NCBI GenBank assembly: GCA_020161395.1
Contig: JAIUOE010000002.1
Location: forward strand, 62,001 to 126,000
DNA from: Bacteroidota bacterium
GTDB lineage: Bacteria; Bacteroidota; Ignavibacteria; Ignavibacteriales; Ignavibacteriaceae
Length of the DNA: 64,000 nucleotides
Reading direction: 5' to 3'
This document shows positions 1 to 9,352 of this stretch, one piece after another. Both the position numbers and the translations under genes were made by a program. A model generated the notes under the pieces. That model searched no databases, had not been told where the DNA came from, and saw only the letters and a program-made list of their open reading frames with translations. Every line of letters starts with the position of its first letter. The first letter of the stretch is position 1.

Positions 1-174
1 ATTTGGTCCCCAGATTCTGACTGTTACCGATGGTGTAGGGGTGGGATTATGGCAGACACACCCGTCACCATTTAGTTTGGTAATACCTGTGATGCCTGTA
101 CTGTATTGAATCCCGCCATAGACGATTGCACAAACGAGGAAGAAAACCGACAAATAATAGATAGATTTTTTCAT
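1..174 (-). CDS. Secreted/anchored protein with Cys-x-Cys-His segment, partial
   Basis: Only the first 58 residues are in the window; the gene runs off the left edge. The ATG is at 174. Residues 4-20 form a hydrophobic signal or anchor segment. Around residues 36-43 there is a Gly-rich GDGCVCHN stretch (C39, C41, H42), then a beta-strand-like segment ending in WGP. This layout resembles the start of 'choice-of-anchor V' domain proteins of Bacteroidota, in which a short Cys/His motif follows the signal peptide; that match is from memory of the family, not a search. It lies 10 nt downstream of the T9SS gene ending at 185, so the two may be co-transcribed. Confidence 0.7.
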   Translation of the reverse strand, partial: MKKSIYYLSVFFLVCAIVYGGIQYSTGITGITKLNGDGCVCHNPTPTPSVTVRIWGPN

Positions 175-184
175 TTCTGTCTCT

Positions 185-1723
185 CTATTTGATTAAAGTG
201 AGTTTTTTGGTTAAAGACCTGTCACCTGCCTTCAGAGTATAAAGATACACACCGGAATTTAGATGTGACGCGTCAAACTCGACGGAATGGTTTCCTGCAG
301 GAAGTGTCTTGCTGTTTATTATTTTGGTTACTTCTCTTCCTGTGATATCGAATATCGAGAGAGTAACTTCTGTCTGTTCAGTTATGGAGAATGCAATATT
401 GGTTGTCGGATTAAAAGGATTTGGATAATTTTGCGAAAGCATAAAGACTGAAGGTATCTCGGTTGTTACTTCGATGGTGTTTGAATATTCAAATTTCCCG
501 TCGTAATCCACCTGTTTCAGTCTGTAAAGATAAGACCCTGTCACACCGGGTTTATCACTGAAAACATATCTGCGCGGGGTAGTAGTGGTTCCGTGTCCTT
601 CCATCTCACCAACCCGGGTCCAAGTATTCCTGTCAGTAGCAAGTGCTCTTTCAATCTCAAATCTTGCATTATTAAGCTCTGTTGCTGTGGTCCAACCCAG
701 GAACACTTCGTTGTCGATAACCGAAGCATAGAATGACGACAGTTCGACAGGTACATAAGGAACCGTTGCTTTATAAATTCCGGGTGATTGTGCTGCGAAA
801 ATCGTAAGGGTGTCTATAATATTTACGCTGTAGTTACTCGCAGTCAGAGAGGTGGTGATCCAGGTCAGACCGCCGTCCTTGCTCACATAGATATTACTTC
901 CCGAGTATCTTCCGGTCATAATAAAATCTGAATTTTCAGGAGCTATGTCCACACCCCACATGCTCAAACCGTTGAAAAAAGGAATTGAAGTCCAGGTCAG
1001 TCCAAAATCAGTTGATTTCAGAAAACCACCGCCTCCACCCCATTTTGTAGCCCATGCGGTTCCCTTTTTTCTCAGATCCACAGCAATGGTTGGAATCTCA
1101 CCGGAAGTGACATAAACCTGTGTCCATGTAACACCATAATTGGTTGAGCGAAAAATCCCTGTGGTATTGTCACCAACAAGGATAATGTGCGAACTGTCAG
1201 GGAACACCTCTATATCACAGGGAGTGGTAAACCCGGAAGCAGTACTGACTTGAGTCCATGTCGAACCGAAATCATACGATTTGTAAAAAACATTGTTGCT
1301 CATCGTGTATATGGTGTCCGGATGAGATGGATCAGGAGTCATCGGAATCCCAAAATAGGAGAAACTTGCGTTATCAAGTGTCACTGTCCATGTCTGACCT
1401 GCATTTGTGGTCTTTACTATCTTGTCAGTGCTGGCTTCAATTGCGGCTATCATTACCTGACTGTTTTTTGCAGTCGTAATAATATTCTTCACTCTGGTGG
1501 AACCTGAAATAGATGTTCCCCAGGGAGCAAAGGTTTCACCTCTGTCAGTGCTTCTGTAAATTTGAGCGACTGTCCCGTAGTAAATAATATTGGAATTGTT
1601 TGGATCACTTGTGATTGGATCCCCGAGACTCGACCCGCTTTGTTTCAGGGTCCATGAATAAGTTTGTGCAAAAGCTGCTGTTGAAAATGCAGCCAGGAGG
1701 AAAAAAGAAATGAGAGTTCTCAC
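185..1723 (-). CDS. T9SS-sorted secreted beta-propeller (BNR/Asp-box) protein
   Basis: A 512-residue exported protein. Residues 1-20 are a signal peptide ending in AFAQ. The next 310 or so residues carry at least six Asp-box motifs of the type S-x-D-x-G-x-T-W/F (for example STDRGETF, TTNAGQTW, SKDGGLTW), as in sialidase-like or Ycf48-like propellers. A segment starting VELSSF is the linker module common in Ignavibacteria secreted proteins (it includes WTTATELNNARFEIER). The last 85 residues, opening with NYPNPFNP at residue 432 and ending in SLTKKLTLIK, are the type IX sorting domain. No catalytic residues are evident. It is probably surface-attached or released; the substrate is unknown. Confidence 0.9.
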   Translation of the reverse strand: MRTLISFFLLAAFSTAAFAQTYSWTLKQSGSSLGDPITSDPNNSNIIYYGTVAQIYRSTDRGETFAPWGTSISGSTRVKNIITTAKNSQVMIAAIEASTDKIVKTTNAGQTWTVTLDNASFSYFGIPMTPDPSHPDTIYTMSNNVFYKSYDFGSTWTQVSTASGFTTPCDIEVFPDSSHIILVGDNTTGIFRSTNYGVTWTQVYVTSGEIPTIAVDLRKKGTAWATKWGGGGGFLKSTDFGLTWTSIPFFNGLSMWGVDIAPENSDFIMTGRYSGSNIYVSKDGGLTWITTSLTASNYSVNIIDTLTIFAAQSPGIYKATVPYVPVELSSFYASVIDNEVFLGWTTATELNNARFEIERALATDRNTWTRVGEMEGHGTTTTPRRYVFSDKPGVTGSYLYRLKQVDYDGKFEYSNTIEVTTEIPSVFMLSQNYPNPFNPTTNIAFSITEQTEVTLSIFDITGREVTKIINSKTLPAGNHSVEFDASHLNSGVYLYTLKAGDRSLTKKLTLIK

Positions 1724-1860
1724 TATTCTTACTCGATATTTATTATGTGATTTGGTAATTATTCGGTAGGAGAATTATTATTTATACGGAGCAAAATAAT
1801 CAAAATATTTTTATCTACAAAACAATCAAGTACAAAATATTGACTTTTTTTTAATAAATC

Positions 1861-2682
1861 TTAAAATGAGTTGGTTCTGAAGAAGGAATCGACCATTTCC
1901 CTTATTTTTAGTTTTAGCTTTTCCGGTTTAATTATCTCGATCTGATCCTGCCACCGTAAACACCAGCTTGCAAGTTTTTTGTTTACTGGTCCTCTGGTCT
2001 TTAAAGTGATAAAACCGTCGTTCTCTTCCTTTAATTCGAAGGATTGAAACCAGATTTTGGAATAGATACTGTTCCTGCAGGCTGAACTAAAACGCAATTC
2101 GATATCATGGAGGGTCTCAGAGGCTTTTTCCGCTCCCAGAGAGAAAGTAGCAGGCAGCAGCTTGATTTCCTTGATTCTGCTCAAATAGAAGAGTTTTTCG
2201 ATCTCCTCCCCTTCTTTCACAGCGATAAGTGCCCAGTTAAAATCGGTCAATCTTAACTCAACCGGCTTAACGGTGTAGCTGTTTTCCATGTTGTCGGTAA
2301 TCCTTTCATACCGAAAGCATAAAAGCCTCCTCTCATCCACAGCTTTCGCAGCAAGTGTGAGAACCTGAAAGAAATTTTCCTGAAGAACTCCTGTTACAGC
2401 TTCAAGTTTATCATAAAGCAGCTTTCTGTTAAGCTTAAAAGCGAGATACTCGGCAAGATAGCCGGTTAGAATATCCTTTTTGGGGTTGTCGGCAACGAAT
2501 AGAATTTTTTTTCTGCTGTAGATGGGCAAACCAACTGACCGGAAATATTTCAGGTCGCGATTTATCGTTGTATCGCTGACTTCATACTCCAGACTCAGGT
2601 CGAGTAATGTGAGAGGTTCCCTGTTCATGAGACGGGCAAGAATTTCTGTTCTTCTGATATTGTCGTTAATGTACTCTTTCAT
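1861..2682 (-). CDS. WYL-domain transcriptional regulator
   Basis: A 273-residue DNA-binding regulator. Residues 8-60 form a DeoR/HTH_11-like winged helix (ARLMNREPLTLLDLSLEYEVS, then the recognition helix DTTINRDLKYF). Residues about 115-200 match a WYL domain (RRLLCFRYER, then VKPVELRLTDFNWALIAV), a ligand- or nucleic-acid-sensing module. The C-terminal part resembles the WCX extension. WYL regulators often control DNA repair, defence or stress genes, but no such target adjoins it here. It is monocistronic, with two inverted repeats just upstream that may serve autoregulation. Confidence 0.85.
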   Translation of the reverse strand: MKEYINDNIRRTEILARLMNREPLTLLDLSLEYEVSDTTINRDLKYFRSVGLPIYSRKKILFVADNPKKDILTGYLAEYLAFKLNRKLLYDKLEAVTGVLQENFFQVLTLAAKAVDERRLLCFRYERITDNMENSYTVKPVELRLTDFNWALIAVKEGEEIEKLFYLSRIKEIKLLPATFSLGAEKASETLHDIELRFSSACRNSIYSKIWFQSFELKEENDGFITLKTRGPVNKKLASWCLRWQDQIEIIKPEKLKLKIREMVDSFFRTNSF

Positions 2683-2704
2683 TATTCTCTCGTCCGAATG
2701 TTAA

Positions 2705-2719
2705 AGATTTACCAAATCT
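2705..2719. promoter_or_regulatory. Candidate operator, AGATTT-acc-AAATCT
   Basis: A perfect 6-3-6 inverted repeat lies 22 nt upstream of the WYL regulator ATG. Its position in the 5' leader fits autoregulation. No binding data; this is inferred from symmetry and place. Confidence 0.35.
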
Positions 2720-2734
2720 GAGGTACTAAAAAAA

Positions 2735-2753
2735 TTGTCATTCAATGAGACAA
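2735..2753. promoter_or_regulatory. Candidate operator, TTGTC-N9-GACAA
   Basis: A second inverted repeat, about 50 nt upstream of the WYL regulator start. The nine central bases are themselves nearly palindromic. It could be a second regulator site or a promoter-overlapping operator. Confidence 0.3.
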
Positions 2754-2871
2754 AATTTAGTAGAATACCTGATTAAGTTAGCATAGTAACAAATTAAAAT
2801 TAGCAATAATCAGGTAAGGGTACCCGGGGGTTAACGGGATCGGGTCATCGGGGAGATGAGGGGAACAATTT

Positions 2872-2899
2872 AAGGGCTGTCATTCAACAGGCAGCCCTT
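2872..2899 (-). terminator. Hairpin terminator AAGGGCTG/CAGCCCTT
   Basis: A perfect 8-bp stem with a 12-nt loop, 46 bp downstream of the nuclease gene end. The T tract is weak on either strand. Its core GGCTG/CAGCC recurs in two other terminators of this window (28849 and 59681). The stretch 2815-2863 next to it is a GC-rich patch with several CGGG blocks; no gene is seen there. Confidence 0.6.
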
Positions 2900-2945
2900 T
2901 AATCTTATAAAGCAGCAATCAACTATGAGTAGAAGGAAATGATAT

Positions 2946-3455
2946 CTACTTCCAGAGTCCTTTGCTGTTTTCTCTGGCAAACCGGAATGCCTCACGAAAT
3001 TTTTCCTCATACTTTACATTAGGAGCAATTGTCAGAGGGTATGCATAACCTTCCTTGATTATCACCTCATTCATCATCCGGCCATCTTCCAAATACACAT
3101 AACAGAGAAATCGACCATATTTGTCCCGCTCCTGCACATCGAATTCCAGTCTGACCTTGTCACCTTTCTTTATGAGAGAAGCCATAAATTCTTTGGCTTT
3201 CTTTCCCATCGAAACAATGGTCTCCTGATCGATGTTCTCATTATTGCTCTGCTTTTCTGATTGTTTGTTTTTCTTGGACTCAGGTGTGTCGATTCCAATC
3301 AGGCGAATCTTTTCCTTCCGCTCATTAAAAACGACAGAAAATGTATCTCCATCTGTAATCTTGTCGACAATCGCTTCATCTTTACCGGCAGAACCGGAAC
3401 AACCAGTTAACAACAAAAAAACAGCAAAAACCGGTAAATATTTACTCACTCTCAT
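2946..3455 (-). CDS. Thermonuclease-like (SNase) lipoprotein
   Basis: A 169-residue nuclease homologue. I place the start at ATG 3455 because GGGG lies eight bases before it; the in-frame TTG two codons upstream overlaps that motif. Residues 1-19 are a lipoprotein signal ending LLTGC (C19 would be lipidated). The SNase fold is seen from residue 30: DGDTF (35-39), the calcium/catalytic segment IRLIGIDTPE (R51, D56, E59), then RDKYGRFLCYVYL and a C-terminal NSKGLWK. The family hydrolyses DNA/RNA phosphodiester bonds with Ca2+. Lipidation suggests a periplasmic or surface nuclease, perhaps for scavenging or biofilm DNA. Monocistronic. Confidence 0.88.
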   Translation of the reverse strand: MRVSKYLPVFAVFLLLTGCSGSAGKDEAIVDKITDGDTFSVVFNERKEKIRLIGIDTPESKKNKQSEKQSNNENIDQETIVSMGKKAKEFMASLIKKGDKVRLEFDVQERDKYGRFLCYVYLEDGRMMNEVIIKEGYAYPLTIAPNVKYEEKFREAFRFARENSKGLWK

Positions 3456-3503
3456 ATCCAACCCCGTTTATTTAATGGAAAAAACAATCCAACTCAATCC
3501 CCA

Positions 3504-3550
3504 TTCAGCTCATAGATCATAGTTCATAGATCATAGCTCCTAAATGATAG
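3504..3550. repeat. Heptad stop-codon tract behind the SDR gene
   Basis: Six to seven phased 7-nt units that on the minus strand read like CTATGAT or CTATGAA. The tract starts directly after the SDR stop codon (TAG, 3553-3551). Measured from that stop, TGA triplets fall at offsets 20, 27, 34, 41 and 46, covering all frames. Confidence 0.75.
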
Positions 3551-4204
3551 CTAAAGAATGGTTTCCGCCCCGTTTTTACCCGAGACATATAGATCGTAAA
3601 ATTTGGAAGCGATATTTGCCGGATTATGAACCGGGTTTGAAGCATCGACGATTCCACACACGGTGACTGTACCGACAATTATTCCCGACCCTTCGACAGC
3701 TTTTGACAAAGATAATGCAAGATTTCGAATGCCGGCTTTACCGATTCCCAAAGAGGCGTAATTCGGATCGGGATACAGGGCAAATCCGCCACCTGTAAGC
3801 AGGATACAACCGGATCCCCTCTTTTTCATCCCGGGGATCACTTCTTTTGCTGAAATAACAGCTCCGATTACATTCATTTTAAAATCATGAATCATTCCTT
3901 CTGTCGTATCTTCCAGGAGATTCACTCCTTTTATATTGGCAACATTATACAGAAGAACATCGGGTGTTCCCAATTCCTCCTCAATTCTTTTGAGTGCATC
4001 TCTCAATGAGAACTCGTCTGCCGCATTTCCAATGTAGAATTCAGACTTTATTCCATCAGCTTCGAGCATGTCTTTGTATTCACGAAGTTTCTTGCCGTTT
4101 CTTCCGACCATCGCAACAATAAAATTCTCTTTCCCAAATTTCCTTGCGACTCCAAAGGCGATACCGCCTCCCATCCCAACAATAACAATTACTTTCTCCG
4201 TCAT
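3551..4204 (-). CDS. SDR-family oxidoreductase
   Basis: A 217-residue short-chain dehydrogenase/reductase. A Rossmann Gly motif (GMGGGIAFG, residues 10-18) follows the first beta strand, and an NVAN-like segment sits in the mid-domain (residues 87-90). The catalytic Tyr/Lys pair is unusual: Y149 is followed by SLGIGK with K156, spacing Y-x6-K rather than Y-x3-K. The protein is shorter than the usual 245-260 residues. Substrate unknown. Same strand as, and 54 nt downstream of, the GT2 gene. Confidence 0.8.
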   Translation of the reverse strand: MTEKVIVIVGMGGGIAFGVARKFGKENFIVAMVGRNGKKLREYKDMLEADGIKSEFYIGNAADEFSLRDALKRIEEELGTPDVLLYNVANIKGVNLLEDTTEGMIHDFKMNVIGAVISAKEVIPGMKKRGSGCILLTGGGFALYPDPNYASLGIGKAGIRNLALSLSKAVEGSGIIVGTVTVCGIVDASNPVHNPANIASKFYDLYVSGKNGAETIL

Positions 4205-4223
4205 AAATGTATCCTTCTAATTA

Positions 4224-4258
4224 GAAAATTTCTAACGATTAAATATTAAAACTCATAA
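4224..4258. repeat. Heptad stop-codon tract behind the GT2 gene
   Basis: Five 7-nt units on the minus strand immediately after the GT2 stop (TAG, 4261-4259). The first four carry TGA, TAA, TAA and TAG at the same heptad position, at offsets 6, 13, 20 and 27 from the stop. The region is AT-rich, so chance is harder to exclude than at the other tracts. Confidence 0.5.
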
Positions 4259-5443
4259 CTAACTCCTTCTTGTTGGCTCCCATGTCGATGTTTTTTGCAT
4301 GGTAAAGTATGTAAAAGTGCCGAAAAGAAAAGCAGTAATTGTGCCGTAAAAATAGTAAAACAAAAGAAACGGGGACGATTTAATTCCCCGTCTGCCAAGA
4401 ATCAACCCAACTAACGCCATAACCCAGCTCGCAAGAATGGCAACCAGGATGAACGAGTAAAAATTCCAAAAAACAGTGTTCAAGACTACCCCTGCGAACA
4501 TGATTATCAGCAAAAACGGGGTCATCCATCTGAGTATTTTATGAGACCAAAGGAAAAAAGCTGCAACACTCCGGAAAGGGAACCAAAATTCCGACAGAAA
4601 TCGCAAGCTGCCTAGATTGCTTATCTGGATCCGTTTTTTCCGTTTAAACTCATCCTCATTCGATGGAGAAGGTTCTTCCAGTGCAAACGCTCCCCTGTCG
4701 TAATTGAACTTGAACCCTTTCCCCAGCACTTTCATACAGGTAACAAAATCATCATTTAAGGGCACACCTTCGGGATACTCGAAGTAGAGATCTTTCCTCA
4801 TAGCATAAATTCCCCCGTTAGCCCCGATAAGTTTCCCCAAACTCCCTTCCTGAGCCTTCAACCACGATTCAAAACTCCAGTAACTCCCCTCCTGATTTCC
4901 TGAAAAACTCTCCTGCAGGTGAATCTCTCCTGAAACACCCCCGACACGCTTGTCATAAAAATTCTCCGCAAGTCTTTGCAAGGCATTCTCATCGAACATC
5001 ATGTTTGAATCACAAAACACAAGTATTTCACCCTTGGCTTCTTTTGAAATCCAGTTTAGTATTCCGGTCTTCCCCCGCCGTTTATCAGAATGAAAATACT
5101 TTACATTGGGATGTTCGGCTGAAATCGCAGTAACAATATCTCCTGTTTTATCCTTCGAATTGTCGCTACCCACTATAATTTCAAAAGTCCCTGCCGTTAT
5201 CTTTGAATTAAGGAGACATGCAAGAGTTCTTCCGATCACTTTTTCTTCATTATAGGCTGCTATAAGTACCGAAATCAGAGGCGAGTCTTTATCCGGTTGC
5301 AAACGGCGCACTTCATCGATACCTGATGATGAATCTGACTTCCGATTCCTCCCGGAAGTTGCAAATGCCCACACCAAAACAGGGTACAAAACATAACTGT
5401 GAAAGAGCAGGAAGAAGGGTAAAAAAAACAATATTTCGGGCAT
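4259..5443 (-). CDS. Membrane glycosyltransferase, family 2
   Basis: A 394-residue inner-membrane glycosyltransferase. One N-terminal membrane segment (residues 5-29) precedes a GT-A catalytic domain: AAYNEE (62-67), VGSDNSKDKT (91-100) and the metal-binding DSN at 145-147 in place of DxD. Three or four C-terminal membrane helices follow (about 285-385). This topology matches processive or polyprenyl-linked GT2 enzymes that build surface polysaccharide. It lies divergent to ugd and the UDP-glucuronate decarboxylase, which make UDP-glucuronate and UDP-xylose, plausible donors (inference). Confidence 0.88.
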   Translation of the reverse strand: MPEILFFLPFFLLFHSYVLYPVLVWAFATSGRNRKSDSSSGIDEVRRLQPDKDSPLISVLIAAYNEEKVIGRTLACLLNSKITAGTFEIIVGSDNSKDKTGDIVTAISAEHPNVKYFHSDKRRGKTGILNWISKEAKGEILVFCDSNMMFDENALQRLAENFYDKRVGGVSGEIHLQESFSGNQEGSYWSFESWLKAQEGSLGKLIGANGGIYAMRKDLYFEYPEGVPLNDDFVTCMKVLGKGFKFNYDRGAFALEEPSPSNEDEFKRKKRIQISNLGSLRFLSEFWFPFRSVAAFFLWSHKILRWMTPFLLIIMFAGVVLNTVFWNFYSFILVAILASWVMALVGLILGRRGIKSSPFLLFYYFYGTITAFLFGTFTYFTMQKTSTWEPTRRS

Positions 5444-5578
5444 TAAGTCTCTATAAAAAAAATTAACCTGATACCAAATTTACTCAACTTTTTGCATTCC
5501 GTTCTTATTCTCAACATATTTCATCCGCCTGATTTATATTTGTATTGAAAATCTTAATTATTTTGCGTAAAGAACCAT

Positions 5579-6910
5579 ATGAATATTGCAGTTATCGGAA
5601 CAGGATATGTAGGGCTGGTTACAGGTACATGCTTCGCAGAAGTGGGAAATAATGTTATCTGCATCGACAACGACCAGAAAAAACTTGAAAAACTTAACAA
5701 CCATAAAATCACAATTTACGAGCCCGGTCTCGAAGTCGTGTATGAACGGAATTTTATCAACGGAAGACTCTCCTTCACAGATGATCTGCCTTCCGCGGTT
5801 CGCGCCTCCGATATTATTTTTCTCTGCCTTCCGACTCCACAGGACGAGGATGGTTCCGCCGATCTCACCCATGTCATGAATATCACTATCAGAATCGGTG
5901 ACATACTTCAGGGAAACAACGATTACAAATTGATTATAAACAAATCGACCGCCCCGGTCGGGACAGGTGAAAAGATAAAGAGTATCCTGACCGAAAAGAA
6001 AATAAAGAATTTTGATGTTGCCTCAAATCCTGAATTCCTCCGTGAAGGATTTGCTGTCGAAGATTTTATGAAACCTGACCGTGTCGTTGTAGGTTCCGAT
6101 TCTTCCAGGGCTCTCGAACTGTTGCGCGAACTCTATGAACCGTTTGTAAATCAGGATAATCCGTTAATCGAAATGGATATCAGAAGTGCAGAAGTTACGA
6201 AGTACGCTTCAAACGGCTTCCTCGCCACGAAAATCACTTTTATGAACGATCTTGCGAGGTTCTGCGAAAAAGCTGATGCAAACATCGACCTGATTAGAAT
6301 GGGAATGGGTGCAGACGGCAGAATAGGGAAAAAATTCCTTCTTGCCGGCATCGGTTACGGCGGTTCCTGCTTCCCTAAAGATGTTAATGCCTTGATAAAG
6401 ACTTCAGAGGATTTTGGAGCAAAATTGTCTATCCTCACTGAAGTTGATAAAATTAACAAAACACAAAGACTTCACTTCTTCAATAAAATAAAGAAGCACT
6501 TCAAAGGTGACCTAAAAAACAGGAAACTCGCTGTTTGGGGACTGGCTTTCAAACCCGATACCGATGACATGCGTGAAGCTCCGTCAGTAACTGTGATCAG
6601 ACTCCTCCTTAACGAAGGAGCCGTCGTGACAGCTTACGATCCGGTAGCTTCTGAAAATGCAAGATTCTATCTTGGCGAAAGTATTGTATATTCTTCCGAC
6701 AAGTATGAGGCTCTCAAAGGTGCAGATGCACTTGTTATTTTCACAGAATGGGCTGAATTCAAACGGCCTAAATTTACCATTCTGAAGGAAAATCTTGCAA
6801 ATCACACGATTTTTGACGGCAGAAACATCTTTGAACTCAAAGAGATGCAAAAAGAGAATTTCAACTATTTCTCGATTGGCAGAAAAACAATTTTGAAGGC
6901 TGCAGAATGA
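5579..6910 (+). CDS. ugd: UDP-glucose 6-dehydrogenase
   Basis: A 443-residue NAD-dependent enzyme that oxidises UDP-glucose twice to UDP-glucuronate. The N-terminal Rossmann motif is GTGYVG (7-12). The catalytic cysteine is C264 in [10 protein letters not shown]. The C-terminal UDP-binding domain carries [17 protein letters not shown]. Length is normal for the family. Its stop overlaps the next gene's start by four bases (ATGA), so the two are translationally coupled and supply consecutive steps to UDP-xylose. A TATATTTG box at 5535-5542 could be the -7 element. Confidence 0.96.
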   Translation: MNIAVIGTGYVGLVTGTCFAEVGNNVICIDNDQKKLEKLNNHKITIYEPGLEVVYERNFINGRLSFTDDLPSAVRASDIIFLCLPTPQDEDGSADLTHVMNITIRIGDILQGNNDYKLIINKSTAPVGTGEKIKSILTEKKIKNFDVASNPEFLREGFAVEDFMKPDRVVVGSDSSRALELLRELYEPFVNQDNPLIEMDIRSAEVTKYASNGFLATKITFMNDLARFCEKADANIDLIRMGMGADGRIGKKFLLAGIGYGGSCFPKDVNALIKTSEDFGAKLSILTEVDKINKTQRLHFFNKIKKHFKGDLKNRKLAVWGLAFKPDTDDMREAPSVTVIRLLLNEGAVVTAYDPVASENARFYLGESIVYSSDKYEALKGADALVIFTEWAEFKRPKFTILKENLANHTIFDGRNIFELKEMQKENFNYFSIGRKTILKAAE

Positions 6911-7860
6911 GAAAAACTGCGGTTGTTACTGGTGGTGCCGGGTTTATAGGGTCTTTCTTGTGCGAAAAACTCTTAAATCTCGATATGAATGTTATCTGTC
7001 TGGACAATCTGATCACCGGTAATATAAATAATGTCGGTCATCTCTTCGGTAATGACGGTTTTTCTTTCATCAAACACGATGTTACCAATTTCATTCATGT
7101 ACCGGGGAATGTTGATTACATTCTTCATTTTGCCTCCCCTGCTTCACCTCTGGATTACCTGCAGTTTCCTATTCAGACTCTCAAAGTGGGTTCACTGGGG
7201 ACTCACAAGGCGCTTGGTCTCGCCAAGGAGAAAAATGCAGTGTTTTTGCTTGCTTCCACTTCCGAAGTTTACGGTGATCCCCTTGTCCATCCTCAATCTG
7301 AAGATTACTGGGGAAATGTAAACTCGGTTGGACCGAGAGGTGTCTACGATGAAGCCAAAAGATTTGCTGAATCACTCACAATGGCTTATAACAGATACCA
7401 CTCAGTAAGGACAAGAATAGCCAGAATATTCAACACATATGGCCCAAGAATGAGACTCAAGGATGGCAGGGCACTTCCCGAGTTCATCCAGCAGGCTCTT
7501 AACGGCGAGCCCCTCACGGTTTTCGGAGACGGGTCACAAACCCGCAGTTTCTGTTACATCGACGATCTTGTTGACGGACTGATTAAGCTTCTGCTCTCCG
7601 AAGAAACAGGTCCCGTCAATCTTGGAAATCCTGATGAAATCTCTATAAAAGATTTTGCAGAAGAGATAATTGAACTAACTCACTCAAATTCTGTGTTGAA
7701 ATATATGGACCTGCCGGAAGACGATCCAAAAGTGCGGCAGCCTGATATTTCCCGCGCAAATAATATTCTTGGCTGGAGTCCAAAGGTCGATCGAAGATCG
7801 GGCATCCTGAAAACAATTGACTACTTCAAACAACAACTGAAGCATTCCATAACTCACTGA
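6907..7860 (+). CDS. UDP-glucuronate decarboxylase (UDP-xylose synthase)
   Basis: A 317-residue extended SDR. NAD-binding GGAGFIGS starts at residue 9, and the catalytic Y147-x3-K151 lies in the [12 protein letters not shown] segment typical of UDP-xylose synthases. The conserved [11 protein letters not shown] and [16 protein letters not shown] follow. The reaction is UDP-glucuronate to UDP-xylose and CO2. The four-base overlap with ugd supports this over a generic epimerase role. Confidence 0.92.
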   Translation: MRKTAVVTGGAGFIGSFLCEKLLNLDMNVICLDNLITGNINNVGHLFGNDGFSFIKHDVTNFIHVPGNVDYILHFASPASPLDYLQFPIQTLKVGSLGTHKALGLAKEKNAVFLLASTSEVYGDPLVHPQSEDYWGNVNSVGPRGVYDEAKRFAESLTMAYNRYHSVRTRIARIFNTYGPRMRLKDGRALPEFIQQALNGEPLTVFGDGSQTRSFCYIDDLVDGLIKLLLSEETGPVNLGNPDEISIKDFAEEIIELTHSNSVLKYMDLPEDDPKVRQPDISRANNILGWSPKVDRRSGILKTIDYFKQQLKHSITH

Positions 7861-7894
7861 TCAGTAAACAAAAATTATTTTTAAATAAGAAGAA

Positions 7895-8449
7895 ATGACA
7901 TTAATTCCTGTAAATCAGTACGGCGACAAAATTTTAAGAAAAAAAGCTGTCCCCGTCCAAAAAATTGATCCCGAATTTGTAAAGTTCGTAAAAGACATGT
8001 TCGAAACAATGCACAATGCATATGGTGTTGGCCTGGCAGCAAATCAGGTTGGCTCCAACAAATCTGTCTTTGTTGTGGATATTTCAGTAATGAAGGAATT
8101 TCCGGATGAAAAACCGAGAGTTTTTATTAACCCGAAAATCATCGACAGATCAGACAAAACCTGTTCCTACGAGGAAGGCTGTCTTTCGATTCCTGATGTG
8201 AGAGCTGATGTTATCCGACCGGAAAAAGTTACCATCGCCTTTAAAGACCTCGATTTTAATGATCAGGTAATGGAAGTTGATGGATTTTTATGCAGAGTGA
8301 TCCAACACGAATATGACCACCTGAACGGCATCTACTTCACCGACCGTATTGATGAATTTGAGCAGAAAAAGCTCAAAAAGGAATTAATCAGGATAAAGAA
8401 CAGAAAAATTGAAGTTGAATACCCCGTTACACCTCGGGAACGCGACTGA
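7895..8449 (+). CDS. def: Peptide deformylase
   Basis: A 184-residue metalloenzyme removing the formyl group from nascent N-terminal methionine. All three motifs are intact: GVGLAANQ (44-51), EGCLS with metal ligand C96, and HEYDH (138-142; ligands H138, H142, catalytic E139). Its stop shares bases with the fmt start (TGATG), coupling the deformylase with the formyltransferase as in many bacteria. Confidence 0.97.
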   Translation: MTLIPVNQYGDKILRKKAVPVQKIDPEFVKFVKDMFETMHNAYGVGLAANQVGSNKSVFVVDISVMKEFPDEKPRVFINPKIIDRSDKTCSYEEGCLSIPDVRADVIRPEKVTIAFKDLDFNDQVMEVDGFLCRVIQHEYDHLNGIYFTDRIDEFEQKKLKKELIRIKNRKIEVEYPVTPRERD

Positions 8450-9345
8450 TGCGAATTGTCTTTTTTGGCACCCCTTCCATTGCCGTAAGGTGTCTCGAAA
8501 AACTTAAGGAATCAGGGAAAAATATCGTTGCAGTCGTCACAGTAACAGATAAGGAGCAAGGACGGGGTAAAAAGATACTTCCTTCGCCGGTCAAAGAGTT
8601 CGCAATTCAAAATTCGATTCCCGTCCTTCAACCCGAATCACTGAAATCTGAAGAGTTTTTTACTGATCTTCGAGCGCTTAATGCCGACCTTTTCATAGTT
8701 GTCGCATTTAAAATTCTGCCCCGCTCAATCTTTTCCATGCCAAAATATGGAAGCTTCAATCTGCACGGGTCACTGCTACCAAGATACCGGGGTGCTGCCC
8801 CGATTCAATGGGCTGTAATTAATGGTGATGAGGTGACAGGACTAACCACTTTTGCCCTTGCCGACAAGGTTGATACCGGAAATATTTACCTGATGAAAAG
8901 TGTGGAGATAGAACCTGAAGACAACTTCGGATCACTCTATGAAAAAATGTCCGTCACGGGTGCTGAAATGGTGCTGGAGACTGTTGAAATGATCGAATCA
9001 GGGAATTACACCCTGCTGCCACAAAACGATGAGCTCGCAACCCCCGCTCCAAAAATTACCAAAGAGACATGCCAAATAGATTTCACAAGATCTGCAAAAA
9101 ACATTCATAATCTTGTCAGAGGACTTTCCCCTTCCCCCGGTGCTTTTTTTGTCCATGAGGGGAAACATTACAAAGTGTATAAGACTTCACTTGCAGACAT
9201 GATGCTCTCACCCGGAGAGTTCGCAACAACAAAAAAACAGATATTTGTCGGAACAGGTGAGGGTACTCTTGAAATTTTGGAAATACAACCTGAAGGCAAG
9301 AAGCGAATGAAGGCGGATGAATTTTTAAGAGGATATAAACTCTGA
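8449..9345 (+). CDS. fmt: Methionyl-tRNA formyltransferase
   Basis: A 298-residue enzyme that formylates initiator Met-tRNA using 10-formyl-tetrahydrofolate. The catalytic set N104, H106 and D142 is present, with the signature SLLPRYRGAAPIQWA from 108. The C-terminal tRNA-binding domain (from about 205) is complete but short. Overlaps def by one base and is followed 7 nt later by a thioesterase gene. Confidence 0.97.
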   Translation: MRIVFFGTPSIAVRCLEKLKESGKNIVAVVTVTDKEQGRGKKILPSPVKEFAIQNSIPVLQPESLKSEEFFTDLRALNADLFIVVAFKILPRSIFSMPKYGSFNLHGSLLPRYRGAAPIQWAVINGDEVTGLTTFALADKVDTGNIYLMKSVEIEPEDNFGSLYEKMSVTGAEMVLETVEMIESGNYTLLPQNDELATPAPKITKETCQIDFTRSAKNIHNLVRGLSPSPGAFFVHEGKHYKVYKTSLADMMLSPGEFATTKKQIFVGTGEGTLEILEIQPEGKKRMKADEFLRGYKL

Positions 9346-9352
9346 ATTTAAG

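Noticed and set aside
2815-2863. GC-rich patch with CGGG blocks as a seventh heptad tract
   Set aside because: Spacing of the blocks is irregular (10, 6, 8, 10 nt) and it does not touch a stop codon; kept only as a note.
3504-3550. Short phased repeats considered as a CRISPR array
   Set aside because: Units are 7 nt, degenerate, without spacers, and no cas genes are present.
5512-5542. Full Bacteroidetes promoter before ugd
   Set aside because: TATATTTG is present but no TTG box lies at the right distance upstream.
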